NCBI GenBank assembly: GCA_021778635.1
Contig: JAJYCD010000011.1
Location: forward strand, 1-56,362
Direction of reading: 5' to 3'
DNA length: 56,362 nucleotides
Source: Actinomycetes bacterium
Lineage (GTDB): Bacteria > Actinomycetota > Actinomycetes > Actinomycetales > Cellulomonadaceae
Both the position numbers and the translations under genes were made by a program. The notes beneath the pieces were generated by a model, which was not told the DNA's origin, did no database searches, and saw only the letters and a program-made list of their open reading frames with translations. Each line of letters begins with the position of its first letter. Position 1 is the first letter of the stretch. This document shows positions 15,710-25,836 of the stretch, piece after piece.

Positions 15710-16690
15710 ATGCGCGCCTGGCAGGTGCACGCCGGACGGCTCGAGCTCGTGGAGCGCCCTGACCCGGAGCCCGCGGCCGACGAGCTGCTCGTCCGCGTCC
15801 TCGCATGCGGCGTGTGCCGCACCGACCTGCACGTGCTCGACGGCGATCTGTCGCCGCACCGCACGGACGTCACCCCCGGTCACGAGGCGGTCGGCGTCGT
15901 CGTCGGCGCGGGTGACGCCGTCACGGGCTTCCCTGCCGGCAGTCGCGTCGGCGTCGCCTGGCTCCGGCGCACCTGCGGGCGGTGCGACGCGTGCCGATCG
16001 GGCCGGGAGAACCTCTGCCCGCTGTCCGAGTACACGGGGTGGGACGCGGACGGCGGCTACGCCGAGCTCGTGACCGTGCCGGCGGCCTACGCCTACCCGT
16101 GGCCCGACGACCTCGACCCCGCGACGCACGCCCCCCTGCTGTGCGCCGGGATCATCGGCTTTCGGGCGCTCCGGCGCGCCGAGGTCCCGATCGGCGGTCG
16201 GCTCGGCGTCTACGGCTTCGGCGGCTCGGCCCACCTCACCGCGCAGGTCGCTCTCGCCGCGGGGGCGACCGTCCACGTCATGACGCGTTCGGCCGCCGCC
16301 CGCGCGCTCGCGCTCGACCTCGGGTGCGCCTCGGCGCAGGGCGCCGCCGACCCGCCACCGGAACCGCTCGACGCCGCCATCCTGTTCGCACCGGCGGGTG
16401 AGCTCGTCCCCGCCGCCCTGGAGGCCCTCCGCCCCGGCGGGACGCTCGCGATCGCCGGCATCCACCTGAGCGACGTGCCACCCCTCGACTACCAGCGGCA
16501 CCTGTTCCACGAGAAGCAGGTCCGCTCGGTCGAGGCGAACACCCGGGAGGACGGCCGGGAGCTCCTCGCGACCGCGGTCCGGATCGGCCTGCACGTCACG
16601 ACGCGGCCGTATGCGTTCATGCACGCCGATCGCGCGCTCGACGACCTCCGTGCGGACCGCGTCACCGGTGCGGCCGTGCTCGTCCTGTGA
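15710..16690 (+). CDS. zinc-dependent alcohol dehydrogenase (MDR family, AdhA-like)
   Basis: A 326-residue medium-chain dehydrogenase. Catalytic zinc ligands lie in CGVCRTDLH and [10 protein letters not shown] structural zinc site has the four-cysteine pattern C-x2-C-x2-C-x7-C ([15 protein letters not shown]). The NAD(P) domain begins near [10 protein letters not shown], where the glycine pattern GFGGSA replaces the more usual GxGxxG. Such enzymes interconvert alcohols and aldehydes or ketones with NAD(P)H. It stands alone between the PAP2 phosphatase and the PIG-L gene, so no pathway can be assigned. GGTGGG just before the ATG is a weak ribosome site. Confidence 0.88.
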   Translation: MRAWQVHAGRLELVERPDPEPAADELLVRVLACGVCRTDLHVLDGDLSPHRTDVTPGHEAVGVVVGAGDAVTGFPAGSRVGVAWLRRTCGRCDACRSGRENLCPLSEYTGWDADGGYAELVTVPAAYAYPWPDDLDPATHAPLLCAGIIGFRALRRAEVPIGGRLGVYGFGGSAHLTAQVALAAGATVHVMTRSAAARALALDLGCASAQGAADPPPEPLDAAILFAPAGELVPAALEALRPGGTLAIAGIHLSDVPPLDYQRHLFHEKQVRSVEANTREDGRELLATAVRIGLHVTTRPYAFMHADRALDDLRADRVTGAAVLVL

Positions 16691-16807
16691 GGCACGTCGC
16701 GCGCCGCGGTCCCAGGACCGGCCCGGGCGCGGCCCTCCCCGCGGAGCGCTCCAGCGTGCGGGATACGTCCATCGTTCTCCCAGGTTCGTCTGCCAGGATC
16801 AGCGACC

Positions 16808-18250
16808 ATGGATCGCCTTGTCCGCGCGGCGCTCGATACCGAGGTGTCGCGGCGCGAGCTCTTGGCGATGCTCGGCGTGGTCCCCTTCGTGATCTTCGCG
16901 ACGGAACCGTCGTCCCACCCCGCGACGCACCGGAGCACGATCGCGACGAGCCCGGCGCCGTCGACCACCTCGACGTCGCCGGCCGCCGCAGCACGCGTCC
17001 TCCCCACGACGGCCGGCCCCACCGCGGGCGGCGCGATGCAGGTCGTCGCGCACCAGGACGACGACCTCCTCTTCCAGAGCCCCGACCTGCTGCACGACGT
17101 CGCGGCCGGGCGGCCCGTGCGCACGGTCTTCGTCACGGCCGGGGACGCGGCCCGGGACAGGGCCTACTGGACCGGCCGCGAACGAGGCAGCATGGCCGCG
17201 TACGCGCGCATGGCCGGCGTGGCGGACTCCTGGACGACCTCGGACGCCGGCGTGCCCGGGACGCCGATCCGCATGCAGACCCTCGTCGGCGCCCCGCACG
17301 TCTCCCTCGTGTTCATGAGGCTCCCCGACGGCAACCGATCGGGAACCGGCATGATGGTGCACCACCACGAGAGCCTGATGCGGCTCTGGCGGGGTGACAT
17401 CCTCACCATCCATGCCGTCGACGGCACGGCGAGCTACTCCGCCGCCTCCCTGCGTCACACCCTCACGACCCTGATGAGCGACTTCCAGCCGACGACGATC
17501 CGCACCCAGGACTGGACCATCGCGTTCGGCACCGGCGACAACGCGGACCACACCGCGACCGCGTTGTTCGTGCAGCAGGCGCACCGGGACTACGACGCCG
17601 CGCACACCGTCATCGCCTACGAGGGGTACCCGGTCTGGACCCGCCCGCCGGACGTGGACGGCGCCGACCTGACGGGCAAGTCACGCGCCTTCCGCGCCTA
17701 CGCCGTGGACGACGCGATCATGTGCCTGAAGCCCTGGTGCGCCGGGGGCCTCGTGAGCTCGCTGCGGCTCGCCCGGCAGTACGTCACCGCGAGCGAGTCG
17801 GTGGGCAACGTGGCCCGGGATGCCGGGGTGCGGGTCACGGCCTCGTCCCAGACCCCGCTCACCGGCCAGACCGCTGCGCGCGCGATCGAAGGCTTCGCGC
17901 ACGACGGCGCGCGTGTGTTCGAGCAGGCGTGGGCGACCGACGGGGGTCGGGCGGGGAGCTGGATCCAGCTGGACTTCCCGGCACCGACGACGATCAACGG
18001 CGTGGTCCTCTACGGCCGTCCGAACCCCGACGACCAGATCACCGCCGCGACGCTGCTGTTCTCCGACGGCACCACCGTGCCCACCGGAGCCCTCGCCGCC
18101 AACGGGTCGGCGACCACCCTGCGCTTCCCGGCCCGGGTCACGACGAGCCTGCGCCTGACCGTGACCGCGGTGAGCCCGAGCACGCAGAACGTCGGCCTCG
18201 CCCAGCTCGAGGCCTACGGGAACATGCCGCAGGCCGCCCCGGGTCGCTGA
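16808..18250 (+). CDS. exported PIG-L (LmbE-like) deacetylase with C-terminal discoidin-like domain
   Basis: 480 residues. The N-terminus has SRRELLAMLGVVPFVIF, a twin-Arg followed by a hydrophobic stretch, so Tat export is likely. A Ser/Thr/Pro linker then leads to a PIG-L domain (about 75-290). The zinc motif is AHQDDD instead of the canonical AHPDDE, and HTATALFVQQAH supplies the later His. The last 140 residues (from about VRVTASSQTPLTG) look like an F5/8 type C (discoidin) carbohydrate-binding module, with SWIQLDFPAPTTINGVVLYG typical of that fold. It may deacetylate an N-acetylhexosamine glycan outside the cell; the substrate is unknown. It converges with the GH39 gene, 13 bp apart. Confidence 0.8.
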   Translation: MDRLVRAALDTEVSRRELLAMLGVVPFVIFATEPSSHPATHRSTIATSPAPSTTSTSPAAAARVLPTTAGPTAGGAMQVVAHQDDDLLFQSPDLLHDVAAGRPVRTVFVTAGDAARDRAYWTGRERGSMAAYARMAGVADSWTTSDAGVPGTPIRMQTLVGAPHVSLVFMRLPDGNRSGTGMMVHHHESLMRLWRGDILTIHAVDGTASYSAASLRHTLTTLMSDFQPTTIRTQDWTIAFGTGDNADHTATALFVQQAHRDYDAAHTVIAYEGYPVWTRPPDVDGADLTGKSRAFRAYAVDDAIMCLKPWCAGGLVSSLRLARQYVTASESVGNVARDAGVRVTASSQTPLTGQTAARAIEGFAHDGARVFEQAWATDGGRAGSWIQLDFPAPTTINGVVLYGRPNPDDQITAATLLFSDGTTVPTGALAANGSATTLRFPARVTTSLRLTVTAVSPSTQNVGLAQLEAYGNMPQAAPGR

Positions 18251-18263
18251 CGCGCCCCGATCG

Positions 18264-19916
18264 CTACCGCTCGTGATCGGCGACGAGCCGGTCGTCGTCC
18301 GCACCCAGCAGCCGACGGTCGTCGAGCCCCTCATGATGCGTGTCGAGGACGGCGGTGAGCTCGACGAACGTCACCTCGTGGCGCGCGAGCGAGAGTCGCA
18401 GATCGACCCGACCCCCGACGGACGTGAGCCGGTGGTGCTCGACCGCGGGTTGCTCGCACCGTCGGAGGATCTCGAGCTCATGAGCGTCCGGGGACGCCGG
18501 CCGACCCAGCTCGCGCCACGCGGTGAACGCGTTGCCGTCGACCTCGTTGACGCGTTCCCGCAGGACGAACACGCCGGTGCCGTCCGCGCACACCTCGCCG
18601 GCGAGGGCCACCGGGACGGACAGCGCTACGTCGTGCCGCTCGGGCGCAGGCGGGGCGTCCGTCCCGCCGACCGGCTGCCACGCGAGGACGGTGACGCGTC
18701 CGGACGGGTCCTGGCAGACGAGGTGGTCGTCGCCGCGTGCGAGCACCTCCGCACCCATCCGGGCCATGAAGGCGAACAGGTGGAACGTCGGCTTCGCGAT
18801 CTGCCGGTGCGTGAGCAGACCGAACCCGCCGTGGAAGAGCGACGTCGGGACGCCCAGCTCCTCGAACACGTCGCAGAACGTCCAGTAGGAGAACGAGTCG
18901 ACGAGCTCGCCACCGCCGGCGAGCACGGGCGCCAGGTACGCCGCGTGGTACGCGGTGTCGTGGATCGGGTTGTCCGGACGGTACGAGGTGTTGAACTCGG
19001 TGACGTGCACCGGGAGCCCGGCCAGCTCCGTCCCCGCGAGGTGCGCACGCGGCGCCGCGAGCTGGTCGAGCAGGTCCTGCGGCGGCCTGAGCTCCTGGTA
19101 GGTGCCGAACGGGATCGCCTGCGCCTCGCGTGAGGAGTACGCGTGTCGGCTGACGAAGTCGATCGGCACGTCGTGGCCGGTCACGAACTCGGCGAACGGC
19201 GCCCACCACTCGTCGGAGCCGGGCGAGATCGCCGGGCCGCCGACCTGCAGGGACGCGTCGACCTCCTTGACGGCCCGCGCCGTCGCCTCGTACAGGCGGA
19301 AGTAGGCGTCCTGGTCCGCGCCCTTCCAGAAGATGTCGAGGTTGGGCTCGTTCCAGACCTCGATCGGCCAGCGACGGACCTCGTCGATCCCGTACCGGTC
19401 GATCAGGTGACGCAGCAGCGCCTGGACGAGGTCGACCCACGCGCGCATGTCCGCCGGCGGGGTGATGTTGCCCCGCCACCAGAACACCGTCTCCGGGCCC
19501 GAGGCCAGCAGCGACGGCATGAACCCCAGCTCGACGAACGGCCGGATGCCGACGGACAGCAGCGCGTCGTGCACCTGGTCCACGTACGTGAACGAGTACC
19601 GCAGGTGCGTCCGGCCGTCGACCTCCGCGCCCCGCACGACGCCCATGTCGTCGGACAGCAGGCCGTGCCCGCGGAGGTGCGCGAACCCGATCTCCCGCTG
19701 CACGCGCGCCAGGGAGGCGAGGTAGTCGGCGCGCAGCGCCAGGTTGAGCCTCCCGGTCCCCACGCACTCGCGCCACGCGGAGGGCATCGGGCCGACGGGA
19801 GCACCCGGGACGACCACGGGGACGAGCGCCGGCACGTCCGCCGGCGCGGCGGCACCGTCAGCACCGTGGTCGGAGTCAGCACCGTGGCCGGAGCCACCAG
19901 CAGCAGCGACGCCCAT
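18264..19916 (-). CDS. glycoside hydrolase family 39 (beta-xylosidase-like)
   Basis: 550 residues. A (beta/alpha)8 barrel of clan GH-A has acid/base Glu190 in EVWNEPNLD and nucleophile Glu307 in HVTEFNTSY, and a C-terminal beta domain follows. No signal peptide is seen, so it should act inside the cell on imported xylo- or arabinoxylo-oligosaccharides. The chosen ATG overlaps the GH51 stop (TGATG), but it adds about 43 low-complexity residues including a repeated HGAD element encoded by an 18-bp DNA duplication. MPSAWRECVG at residue 44 (ATG 19787) matches the usual family start and may be the true one. It is the last gene of the GH operon. Confidence 0.87.
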   Translation of the reverse strand: MGVAAAGGSGHGADSDHGADGAAAPADVPALVPVVVPGAPVGPMPSAWRECVGTGRLNLALRADYLASLARVQREIGFAHLRGHGLLSDDMGVVRGAEVDGRTHLRYSFTYVDQVHDALLSVGIRPFVELGFMPSLLASGPETVFWWRGNITPPADMRAWVDLVQALLRHLIDRYGIDEVRRWPIEVWNEPNLDIFWKGADQDAYFRLYEATARAVKEVDASLQVGGPAISPGSDEWWAPFAEFVTGHDVPIDFVSRHAYSSREAQAIPFGTYQELRPPQDLLDQLAAPRAHLAGTELAGLPVHVTEFNTSYRPDNPIHDTAYHAAYLAPVLAGGGELVDSFSYWTFCDVFEELGVPTSLFHGGFGLLTHRQIAKPTFHLFAFMARMGAEVLARGDDHLVCQDPSGRVTVLAWQPVGGTDAPPAPERHDVALSVPVALAGEVCADGTGVFVLRERVNEVDGNAFTAWRELGRPASPDAHELEILRRCEQPAVEHHRLTSVGGRVDLRLSLARHEVTFVELTAVLDTHHEGLDDRRLLGADDDRLVADHER

Positions 19917-21439
19917 CAGCCCACCGCGACGACGGCGAAGGAGTGCGGCGGGAGGGTGAGCCGCACGCCGGTCGGCGTCTCGACGACCTCGAGCGGTCGT
20001 GGGCTCACCTGGTCCGGGTGGCCGGCGCTGTTGAACGACCGGACCGAGGACGGCGCGAGCACCCGGGCGCTCACGTCGCGCGCGGACGTCCCGCGCAGCT
20101 CCAGGTCCACCTCGACCGGATGCTCCAGGTCGACGTTCGTCAGCGAGACGTGGCACCGTCCCACGGCGACGCTCGCCGAGGCGGAGACGGTCGGGACGAG
20201 ATTCCCGGCGACGTCCCGCTCCGCGTGCGGCGCGCGCACGTGCACCGGCACGGACGTGGCGTCGTGGTGGACCGCGTTCATCTCGAACACGTGGAACGTC
20301 GGGGTCCGCACGAGCGCCCCGGTCTCCTCGTCGACGAGCACCATGGCCTGCAGGACGTTGACCGTCTGGGCGATGTTGGCCATCGTGAGTCGGTCGGCCA
20401 GCCGATGGAACACGTCGAAGTGCAGCGACGCCACGATCGCGTCCCGCATCGTGTTCTGCTGGTACAGGAATCCGGGGTTGGTGCCGGGCTCGACGTCCCA
20501 CCAGGTGCCCCACTCGTCGAGAACGAGCCCGACCTTCCGATCGGGGTCGTACCTGTCCATCACGGCGATGTGGCGCCGCAGCAGCGGCTCGATGCGCTGC
20601 GCCGCGAGGATCGTCCGCCAGTAGTCGTCGTCGCCGAACCGGGTCGCGCTGCCCTTGGCGTCCCAGGTCCCGCCGATCGTGTAGTAGTGCACCGAGATCG
20701 CCTCGAACGGCAGCGTGGGGAACGGCCCGCGCGCCAGGTCGTCGACTGCGCACATGAGCGCCTCGGTCCACGCGTAGTCGTCCTCGGACGCGCCCGCGGC
20801 GATCCGGGTGAGCGTGTTGTCGCCGTGGTTCCGGCAGAACGTCGCGTACTGCCGGGCGAGATCGGTGTAGGCCTCCGCACGCATCCGACCGCCGCAGCCC
20901 CACGGCTCGTTGCCGATCCCCCAGAACGGCACCCGCCACGGCTGGTCGCGACCGTTCGCGCGCCGCAGGTCGGCCATCGGCGAGGTGCCGGGCCGGGTGA
21001 GGTACTCGACCCACTCGCTCATCTCCCGGACGGTCCCGGAGCCGACGTTCCCCGCGACGTACGGGTCCGCGCCCAACAGCTCGCACAACGCCATGAACTC
21101 GTGGCTGCCGAAGTGGTTGTTCTCCTCGACGTCGCCCCAGTGCGTGTTGACCATGCGGGGCCGGTCGGTCCGCGGCCCGATCCCGTCACGCCAGTGGTAC
21201 TCGTCCGCGAAGCAGCCACCGGGCCAGCGCAGGTTCGGGATCTGCAGCTCGCGCAACGCCGCCACGACGTCGAGCCGGATGCCGCCCTCGTTCGGGATCG
21301 GCGAGTCCTCGCCCACCCAGAACCCGCCGTAGACGCACCGACCCAGGTGCTCGGCGAAGTGCCCGTAGAGGTGGCGGCTGATCGTGGGCCCCGGGATGTC
21401 CACGTTGACGATGACGGTGGCACTCCTGGCGTCCGGCAC
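19916..21439 (-). CDS. alpha-L-arabinofuranosidase, GH51
   Basis: 507 residues. It has classic GH51 landmarks: the opening [40 protein letters not shown], the acid/base Glu178 in [11 protein letters not shown] and the nucleophile Glu309 in [12 protein letters not shown]-terminal beta-sandwich follows. It removes arabinofuranosyl side chains from arabino-xylo-oligosaccharides, and the lack of a signal peptide fits cytoplasmic action after import. GTG 21439, 5 bp after the GH3 stop, gives an N-terminus of family length. Confidence 0.93.
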   Translation of the reverse strand: MPDARSATVIVNVDIPGPTISRHLYGHFAEHLGRCVYGGFWVGEDSPIPNEGGIRLDVVAALRELQIPNLRWPGGCFADEYHWRDGIGPRTDRPRMVNTHWGDVEENNHFGSHEFMALCELLGADPYVAGNVGSGTVREMSEWVEYLTRPGTSPMADLRRANGRDQPWRVPFWGIGNEPWGCGGRMRAEAYTDLARQYATFCRNHGDNTLTRIAAGASEDDYAWTEALMCAVDDLARGPFPTLPFEAISVHYYTIGGTWDAKGSATRFGDDDYWRTILAAQRIEPLLRRHIAVMDRYDPDRKVGLVLDEWGTWWDVEPGTNPGFLYQQNTMRDAIVASLHFDVFHRLADRLTMANIAQTVNVLQAMVLVDEETGALVRTPTFHVFEMNAVHHDATSVPVHVRAPHAERDVAGNLVPTVSASASVAVGRCHVSLTNVDLEHPVEVDLELRGTSARDVSARVLAPSSVRSFNSAGHPDQVSPRPLEVVETPTGVRLTLPPHSFAVVAVG

Positions 21440-21444
21440 GTGGC

Positions 21445-23799
21445 TCAACCTTCCGACGTCGAGATGCTGACGGGCACGGCAGGCAGGATCTCGCTGGCCA
21501 CGAGCCGCTCGTCGGCGGTCGTCACCACGTGCACCGGGCCGGCGATCGCGATCCGCGTCGTCGTCTCCTGCTCGGCGCATGACGGGCCCACCCAGAGCTC
21601 GATCGCACCCGGCTCCACGATCCGCACCATCGACCGGTCCGAGAAGGCCAGCCGTGCGGTGGGCACCCGGAAGCGCACCACGGCCGAGTCCCCGGGCTCG
21701 AGCGGCACCCGCCGGTACCCGAGCAGCTGGGCGACCGGACGGGTCACGCTCGCGTGCACGTCGCGCGCGTACAGCTGGACCACGTCGGTGCCGGCGCGCT
21801 CGCCGGTGTTGCGCACCTGCACCTGCACCGTGAACGTGCCGCCCGCCGCGACCTCGGGGTCCGTGACCAGGTCGCTCCGCGCGAACGACGTGTACGACAG
21901 CCCGTGACCGAACGGCAGCACCGGCGTGCTGTCCGCGTGGGTGACCTCCGACGGACCGCCGAGGATCGGGTGCAGGTACGAGTACGGCTGAGCGCCCGCC
22001 GACCGCGGCATGGTCACCGGCAGGCGGCCCGACGGGTTCACCCGTCCGGACAGCACGCCGGCCAGCGCGGCGCCGCCCTCCTCGCCGGGGAAGAACGCCT
22101 GCACCACGGCGGCGGATGCGGCGGGCCCCTCGACGACCCAGCCGATCGCGTACGGCCGCCCGGTCACCACGACCACGACGACCGGGGTCCCGGTGGCGCG
22201 CACGGCGTCCACGAGCTCGCGCTGCACCCCGGGGAGGTCGAGCGTCTCGGTGTCGTTCCCCTCGCCGACGGTCCCGCGGCCGAACAGCCCGGCCTGGTCG
22301 CCGACGACCACCACGGCGACGTCCGACTCCACCGCGAGCGCGACGGCCTCGGCGAAGCCCGACCGGTCGTCACCCTCGACGGTGCACCCCTCGGCATACC
22401 GCACCTCGGTGCCGGGTAGCTCCGTGCGCAACGCCTCCAGCACCGAAGGGATCGCGAACCCCATCGGCACCTCGGGGTGGTGCACGAGCACGTGGTTCGC
22501 GAACGAGTAGCAGCCCATCAGCGCCTCGGCTCGGTCGGCGTTGGGACCGACGACGGCCACGCGCGTCGGGGTGGACCGACCCGGGCCGGTGAGCGGGAGC
22601 GTGCCGTCGTTCGTGAGCAGCACCACCGACTCCTCGGCGAGCCGACGCGCCACGTCGCGGTGCTGAGGTGAGTCGAGGTCGATCACGCTCGGCGGCTCGT
22701 CCTCGAAGGTCTCGTCCAGCAGCCCGAGCTCCTCCTTCTGCGCGAGCGCGCGGAGCACCGCTCGGTCCACGAGAGCCTCGTCGGCCAGACCGGCCCGCAC
22801 GCGCTCCGCGAGGGGCGCCAGGAACGCGTCACCCGAGGGCAGCTCGATGTCGACCCCCGCGGTGAGGGCCAACGCCGCCGCCTCGCCGAGGTCGGCCGCG
22901 ACGGCGTGCATGACGTGCAGGAACGCCACCGAGAAGTAGTCGGCGACGACCACGCCGTCGAACCCCCACCGCTCGCGCAGCAGCGCGGTGAGATACGTCG
23001 GGTCCGACGCCATGGGCACGCCGTCGACCTCGGTGTAGGCGTTCATGACCGAGCGCGCCCCGCCGTCCAGCACCGCCATCTCGAAGGGTGGCAGCAGCAC
23101 GTCGGCGAGCTCGCGCGGACCCGCCCCGACCGGCGCGTGGTTGCGCCCGGCGCGTGACGCCGAGTACCCGACGAAGTGCTTGAGCGTGGCGTGGACCCCG
23201 GCCGACTGCAGACCCTGCACGTACGCCGTCCCGACCGTCCCGACCAGGTACGGGTCCTCCCCGATGCACTCGTCGACCCTCCCCCAGCGCGGGTCGCGGA
23301 TGACGTCGAGGACCGGCGCGAGGCCCTGATGGACGCCGAGCTCACGCATGGACGTGCCGATCAGGGCGCCCATCTCCGCCACGAGCTCCGGGTCGAACGC
23401 GGCGCCCCACGCCAGCGGCGTCGGGAACGTGGCGGCCTGCCATGCGGCGAGGCCGGTCAGGCACTCCTCGTGCACCAGGGCGGGGATGCCGAGCCGGGTC
23501 TCGGTGCGGAGCCGGCGCTGCTCGCGCCACAGCCAGGCCGCGCGCTCGACGGGGTCGACCGGCCGGGTGCCGTACACCCGCGTGAGGTGCCCGATCCCGT
23601 GCGCGGTGGCGTCCTCGAGGCGGACCGACGACGCCATCTCGCCCTGCATGGGTGCGACGACCTCGCCGCCCTGGTCGACCCAGAACCCGACGAGCTGGGC
23701 GAGCTTCTCGTCGAGCGTCATGCGCGCGTGCAGGGCGCGCACGCGCTCGGACACCTCGGGCAGCTCGGGCAGGTCGGGTACAGCAGGAACGACGGTCAC
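21445..23799 (-). CDS. glycoside hydrolase family 3 (beta-glucosidase / beta-xylosidase)
   Basis: 784 residues with the GH3 N-terminal barrel (about 20-340), the alpha/beta sandwich domain and a C-terminal fibronectin-III-like domain ([10 protein letters not shown] region). The nucleophile is Asp287 in [10 protein letters not shown], and KHFVGYSAS near 207 is the substrate-binding Lys-His. There is no signal peptide, so it acts inside the cell. The partner GH51 and GH39 enzymes suggest xylo-oligosaccharides as substrates, though glucosides are possible. GTG 23799 is preceded by AGGAG. About 120 bp separate it from the permease gene upstream, which may hold a weak promoter or just spacing. Confidence 0.92.
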   Translation of the reverse strand: MTVVPAVPDLPELPEVSERVRALHARMTLDEKLAQLVGFWVDQGGEVVAPMQGEMASSVRLEDATAHGIGHLTRVYGTRPVDPVERAAWLWREQRRLRTETRLGIPALVHEECLTGLAAWQAATFPTPLAWGAAFDPELVAEMGALIGTSMRELGVHQGLAPVLDVIRDPRWGRVDECIGEDPYLVGTVGTAYVQGLQSAGVHATLKHFVGYSASRAGRNHAPVGAGPRELADVLLPPFEMAVLDGGARSVMNAYTEVDGVPMASDPTYLTALLRERWGFDGVVVADYFSVAFLHVMHAVAADLGEAAALALTAGVDIELPSGDAFLAPLAERVRAGLADEALVDRAVLRALAQKEELGLLDETFEDEPPSVIDLDSPQHRDVARRLAEESVVLLTNDGTLPLTGPGRSTPTRVAVVGPNADRAEALMGCYSFANHVLVHHPEVPMGFAIPSVLEALRTELPGTEVRYAEGCTVEGDDRSGFAEAVALAVESDVAVVVVGDQAGLFGRGTVGEGNDTETLDLPGVQRELVDAVRATGTPVVVVVVTGRPYAIGWVVEGPAASAAVVQAFFPGEEGGAALAGVLSGRVNPSGRLPVTMPRSAGAQPYSYLHPILGGPSEVTHADSTPVLPFGHGLSYTSFARSDLVTDPEVAAGGTFTVQVQVRNTGERAGTDVVQLYARDVHASVTRPVAQLLGYRRVPLEPGDSAVVRFRVPTARLAFSDRSMVRIVEPGAIELWVGPSCAEQETTTRIAIAGPVHVVTTADERLVASEILPAVPVSISTSEG

Positions 23800-23920
23800 G
23801 AGACCTGTCTCCTTCGGACGTGATGCTGGATGACGGGGATGGAGCCACGAGGCTCGCGAGGCAGCACGGTCCCCCGGGGCGCACCGGTCCTGCGGTGCGC
23901 CCTCGACGGACGAGCCACCA

Positions 23921-24799
23921 TCAGCCCTTGACCGCTCCGGTCAGGCCGCCCACGATGCGACGCTCGAAGAGGCTGAAGAAGACGAGCGCAGGGATCATGG
24001 ACAGCGACGTGAACGCCAGGACCTTGGCCGTGTCGACCGAGTACTGCGAGGCGAACGCCTGGACGCCGAGCGGCAGGGTGTACGACGCCTCGTTGTTCAG
24101 GACGAACAGCGGGAGCAGATAGCTGTTCCAGCTCCCGATGAAGGCCAGGATCCCCACCGTGACGACGCCCGGTACCGACAGCGGCACCACCATGCGGAAG
24201 AAGAAGCCCAGACGGCTGCACCCGTCGATCGACGCCGCCTCCTCGATCTCGTCCGGGATCGCCCGCAGGAACGGCACGAGGATGATGATCGTGACCGGGA
24301 GCGCGAAGGCGATCTGCGGGAGGATCAGCCCCGGCAACGTGTTGACGAGGCCGAGGTTCTTGATCATCAGGTACAACGGCGTGATCGCGACCGTCATCGG
24401 GAACATGAGGCCGGCGGCGAACAGCGTGTACATCGCACCGCGCCCCCGGAACCGGTAGCGGGCGAGCACGTAGCTGGCCATCAGGCCGAGGACCACGACC
24501 CCGATGGTGGTGGCGACCGCGGTGATCGTCGAGTTGACCACCTCTTGCCAGAAGACACCGCCCTTGAGGACGTTCAGGTAGTTGCTGAACACCCACGGCG
24601 CCGGGAGCCCCGCGGGGCTGTTGGTGATCTGCGCGTTCGTCCGGAACCCGCCGAGGATGATGTAGACGACGGGCGCCAGCATCGTCGCGACCAGGAGCAG
24701 AGCGATGAAGTAGATCGTCGGGCTGCCCCAGTCGTGCTTCGGGGCGTCCTTGTGCGTGCGCGACCCGTGGGTCGGTGCGTCGAGAGTGGTGGCAGCCAT
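23921..24799 (-). CDS. carbohydrate ABC transporter permease, MalG-type
   Basis: A 292-residue inner-membrane permease with six likely transmembrane helices. The EAA loop IPDEIEEAASIDGCSRLGFFF contacts the ATPase. SWNSYLLPLFVLNN is the typical MalG/LacG late-helix sequence. The ATG overlaps the stop of the preceding permease (TGATG). No ATPase gene accompanies the pair, so a shared MsiK-like ATPase elsewhere is expected. Confidence 0.92.
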   Translation of the reverse strand: MAATTLDAPTHGSRTHKDAPKHDWGSPTIYFIALLLVATMLAPVVYIILGGFRTNAQITNSPAGLPAPWVFSNYLNVLKGGVFWQEVVNSTITAVATTIGVVVLGLMASYVLARYRFRGRGAMYTLFAAGLMFPMTVAITPLYLMIKNLGLVNTLPGLILPQIAFALPVTIIILVPFLRAIPDEIEEAASIDGCSRLGFFFRMVVPLSVPGVVTVGILAFIGSWNSYLLPLFVLNNEASYTLPLGVQAFASQYSVDTAKVLAFTSLSMIPALVFFSLFERRIVGGLTGAVKG

Positions 24800-25824
24800 C
24801 ACTTCTTGCCCTCCGTGAGAGCGCCCTCGGTGTCGCGGCGCAGGACGAAGCGCTGGTAGACGAGCGCGATGACGAGCGAGATCACGAACAGCACGACGGC
24901 CACCGCGTTCCCGTAGCCGAAGTTGCCCGAGTTGCGACCGTTGCCGACCATGTAGGTCGCCATCGTCGAGGTTCCGGCGGTCGAGGCGATGTACTGCCCC
25001 CAGATGATGTAGACGAGGTCGAAGAGCTGCAGCGAGCCGATGATCGACAGGAACGCCCAGATGCGGACGGTCGGCCCGAGGAGCGGCAACGTGATCCGGC
25101 GCTGGATCTGCCAGTACGACGCGCCGTCGATCGCGGCGGCCTCGTGGAGCTCGACCGGGATGCCTTGGAGGCCGGCCAGGAAGAGCAGCACCGCGAACCC
25201 GATGTACTTCCACGAGATGATGATCATCAGCGACCAGATCGCGATCTTCGGGTCGGACAGCCAGTCGTGGGCGAACCCGCCGAGCCCGATGCTCTTGAGC
25301 AGGTCGTTCACGGCCCCGCTGGTCTGGAGCATCAGGCTCCAGCTGGTGCCGACGATCACCTCGGAGATGACGTACGGCACGAAGATCAGCACGCGGATGA
25401 CGGACTTCCCGCGCATCTTCTTGTTGAGCAGCAGTGCCAGGCCGATCGCGACCGGTCCCTGCATGACCAGGGACAGCACGACGATCACCGCGTTGTGCTT
25501 CAGCGCGTCGATGAACAGGCCGTCCTGGAAGATGACGACGTAGTTCCGCAGACCGATGAAGTCGGTCGGGCGCCCGTAGCCCTTCCAGCTGAAGAATCCG
25601 TAGTACGCGGCCATCGCGACCGGGAAGATCACGAACGTCAGGAAGACGATGATGGCCGGGCCCGAGAGCGCCGCGATCTCCAGGCGTGCCGCCCAGCCGA
25701 TGCCCCGTCGGCGTCGTCCGGCGCCGGACGGGGGCAGCACAGCCACTGTGCTACCCCCGTCCGCCAGGAGATTCACAGGCGAGCTCTCCGGCACTGATGA
25801 GCTCTCGCGAGTGGAATCAGACAT
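24799..25824 (-). CDS. carbohydrate ABC transporter permease, MalF-type
   Basis: A 341-residue permease. A basic cytoplasmic N-terminus (GRRRRG) precedes about six transmembrane helices. The EAA loop is IPVELHEAAAIDGASYWQIQ, and NVYG-like late elements include FGYGNAVAVVLFVISL. It pairs with the downstream MalG-type protein to form the channel for the sugar delivered by the binding lipoprotein whose gene ends 12 bp upstream. The cargo is probably a xylo- or arabinoxylo-oligosaccharide, judging from GH3, GH51 and GH39 in the same operon. Confidence 0.92.
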   Translation of the reverse strand: MSDSTRESSSVPESSPVNLLADGGSTVAVLPPSGAGRRRRGIGWAARLEIAALSGPAIIVFLTFVIFPVAMAAYYGFFSWKGYGRPTDFIGLRNYVVIFQDGLFIDALKHNAVIVVLSLVMQGPVAIGLALLLNKKMRGKSVIRVLIFVPYVISEVIVGTSWSLMLQTSGAVNDLLKSIGLGGFAHDWLSDPKIAIWSLMIIISWKYIGFAVLLFLAGLQGIPVELHEAAAIDGASYWQIQRRITLPLLGPTVRIWAFLSIIGSLQLFDLVYIIWGQYIASTAGTSTMATYMVGNGRNSGNFGYGNAVAVVLFVISLVIALVYQRFVLRRDTEGALTEGKK

Positions 25825-25836
25825 GTGCGTCGCGCT

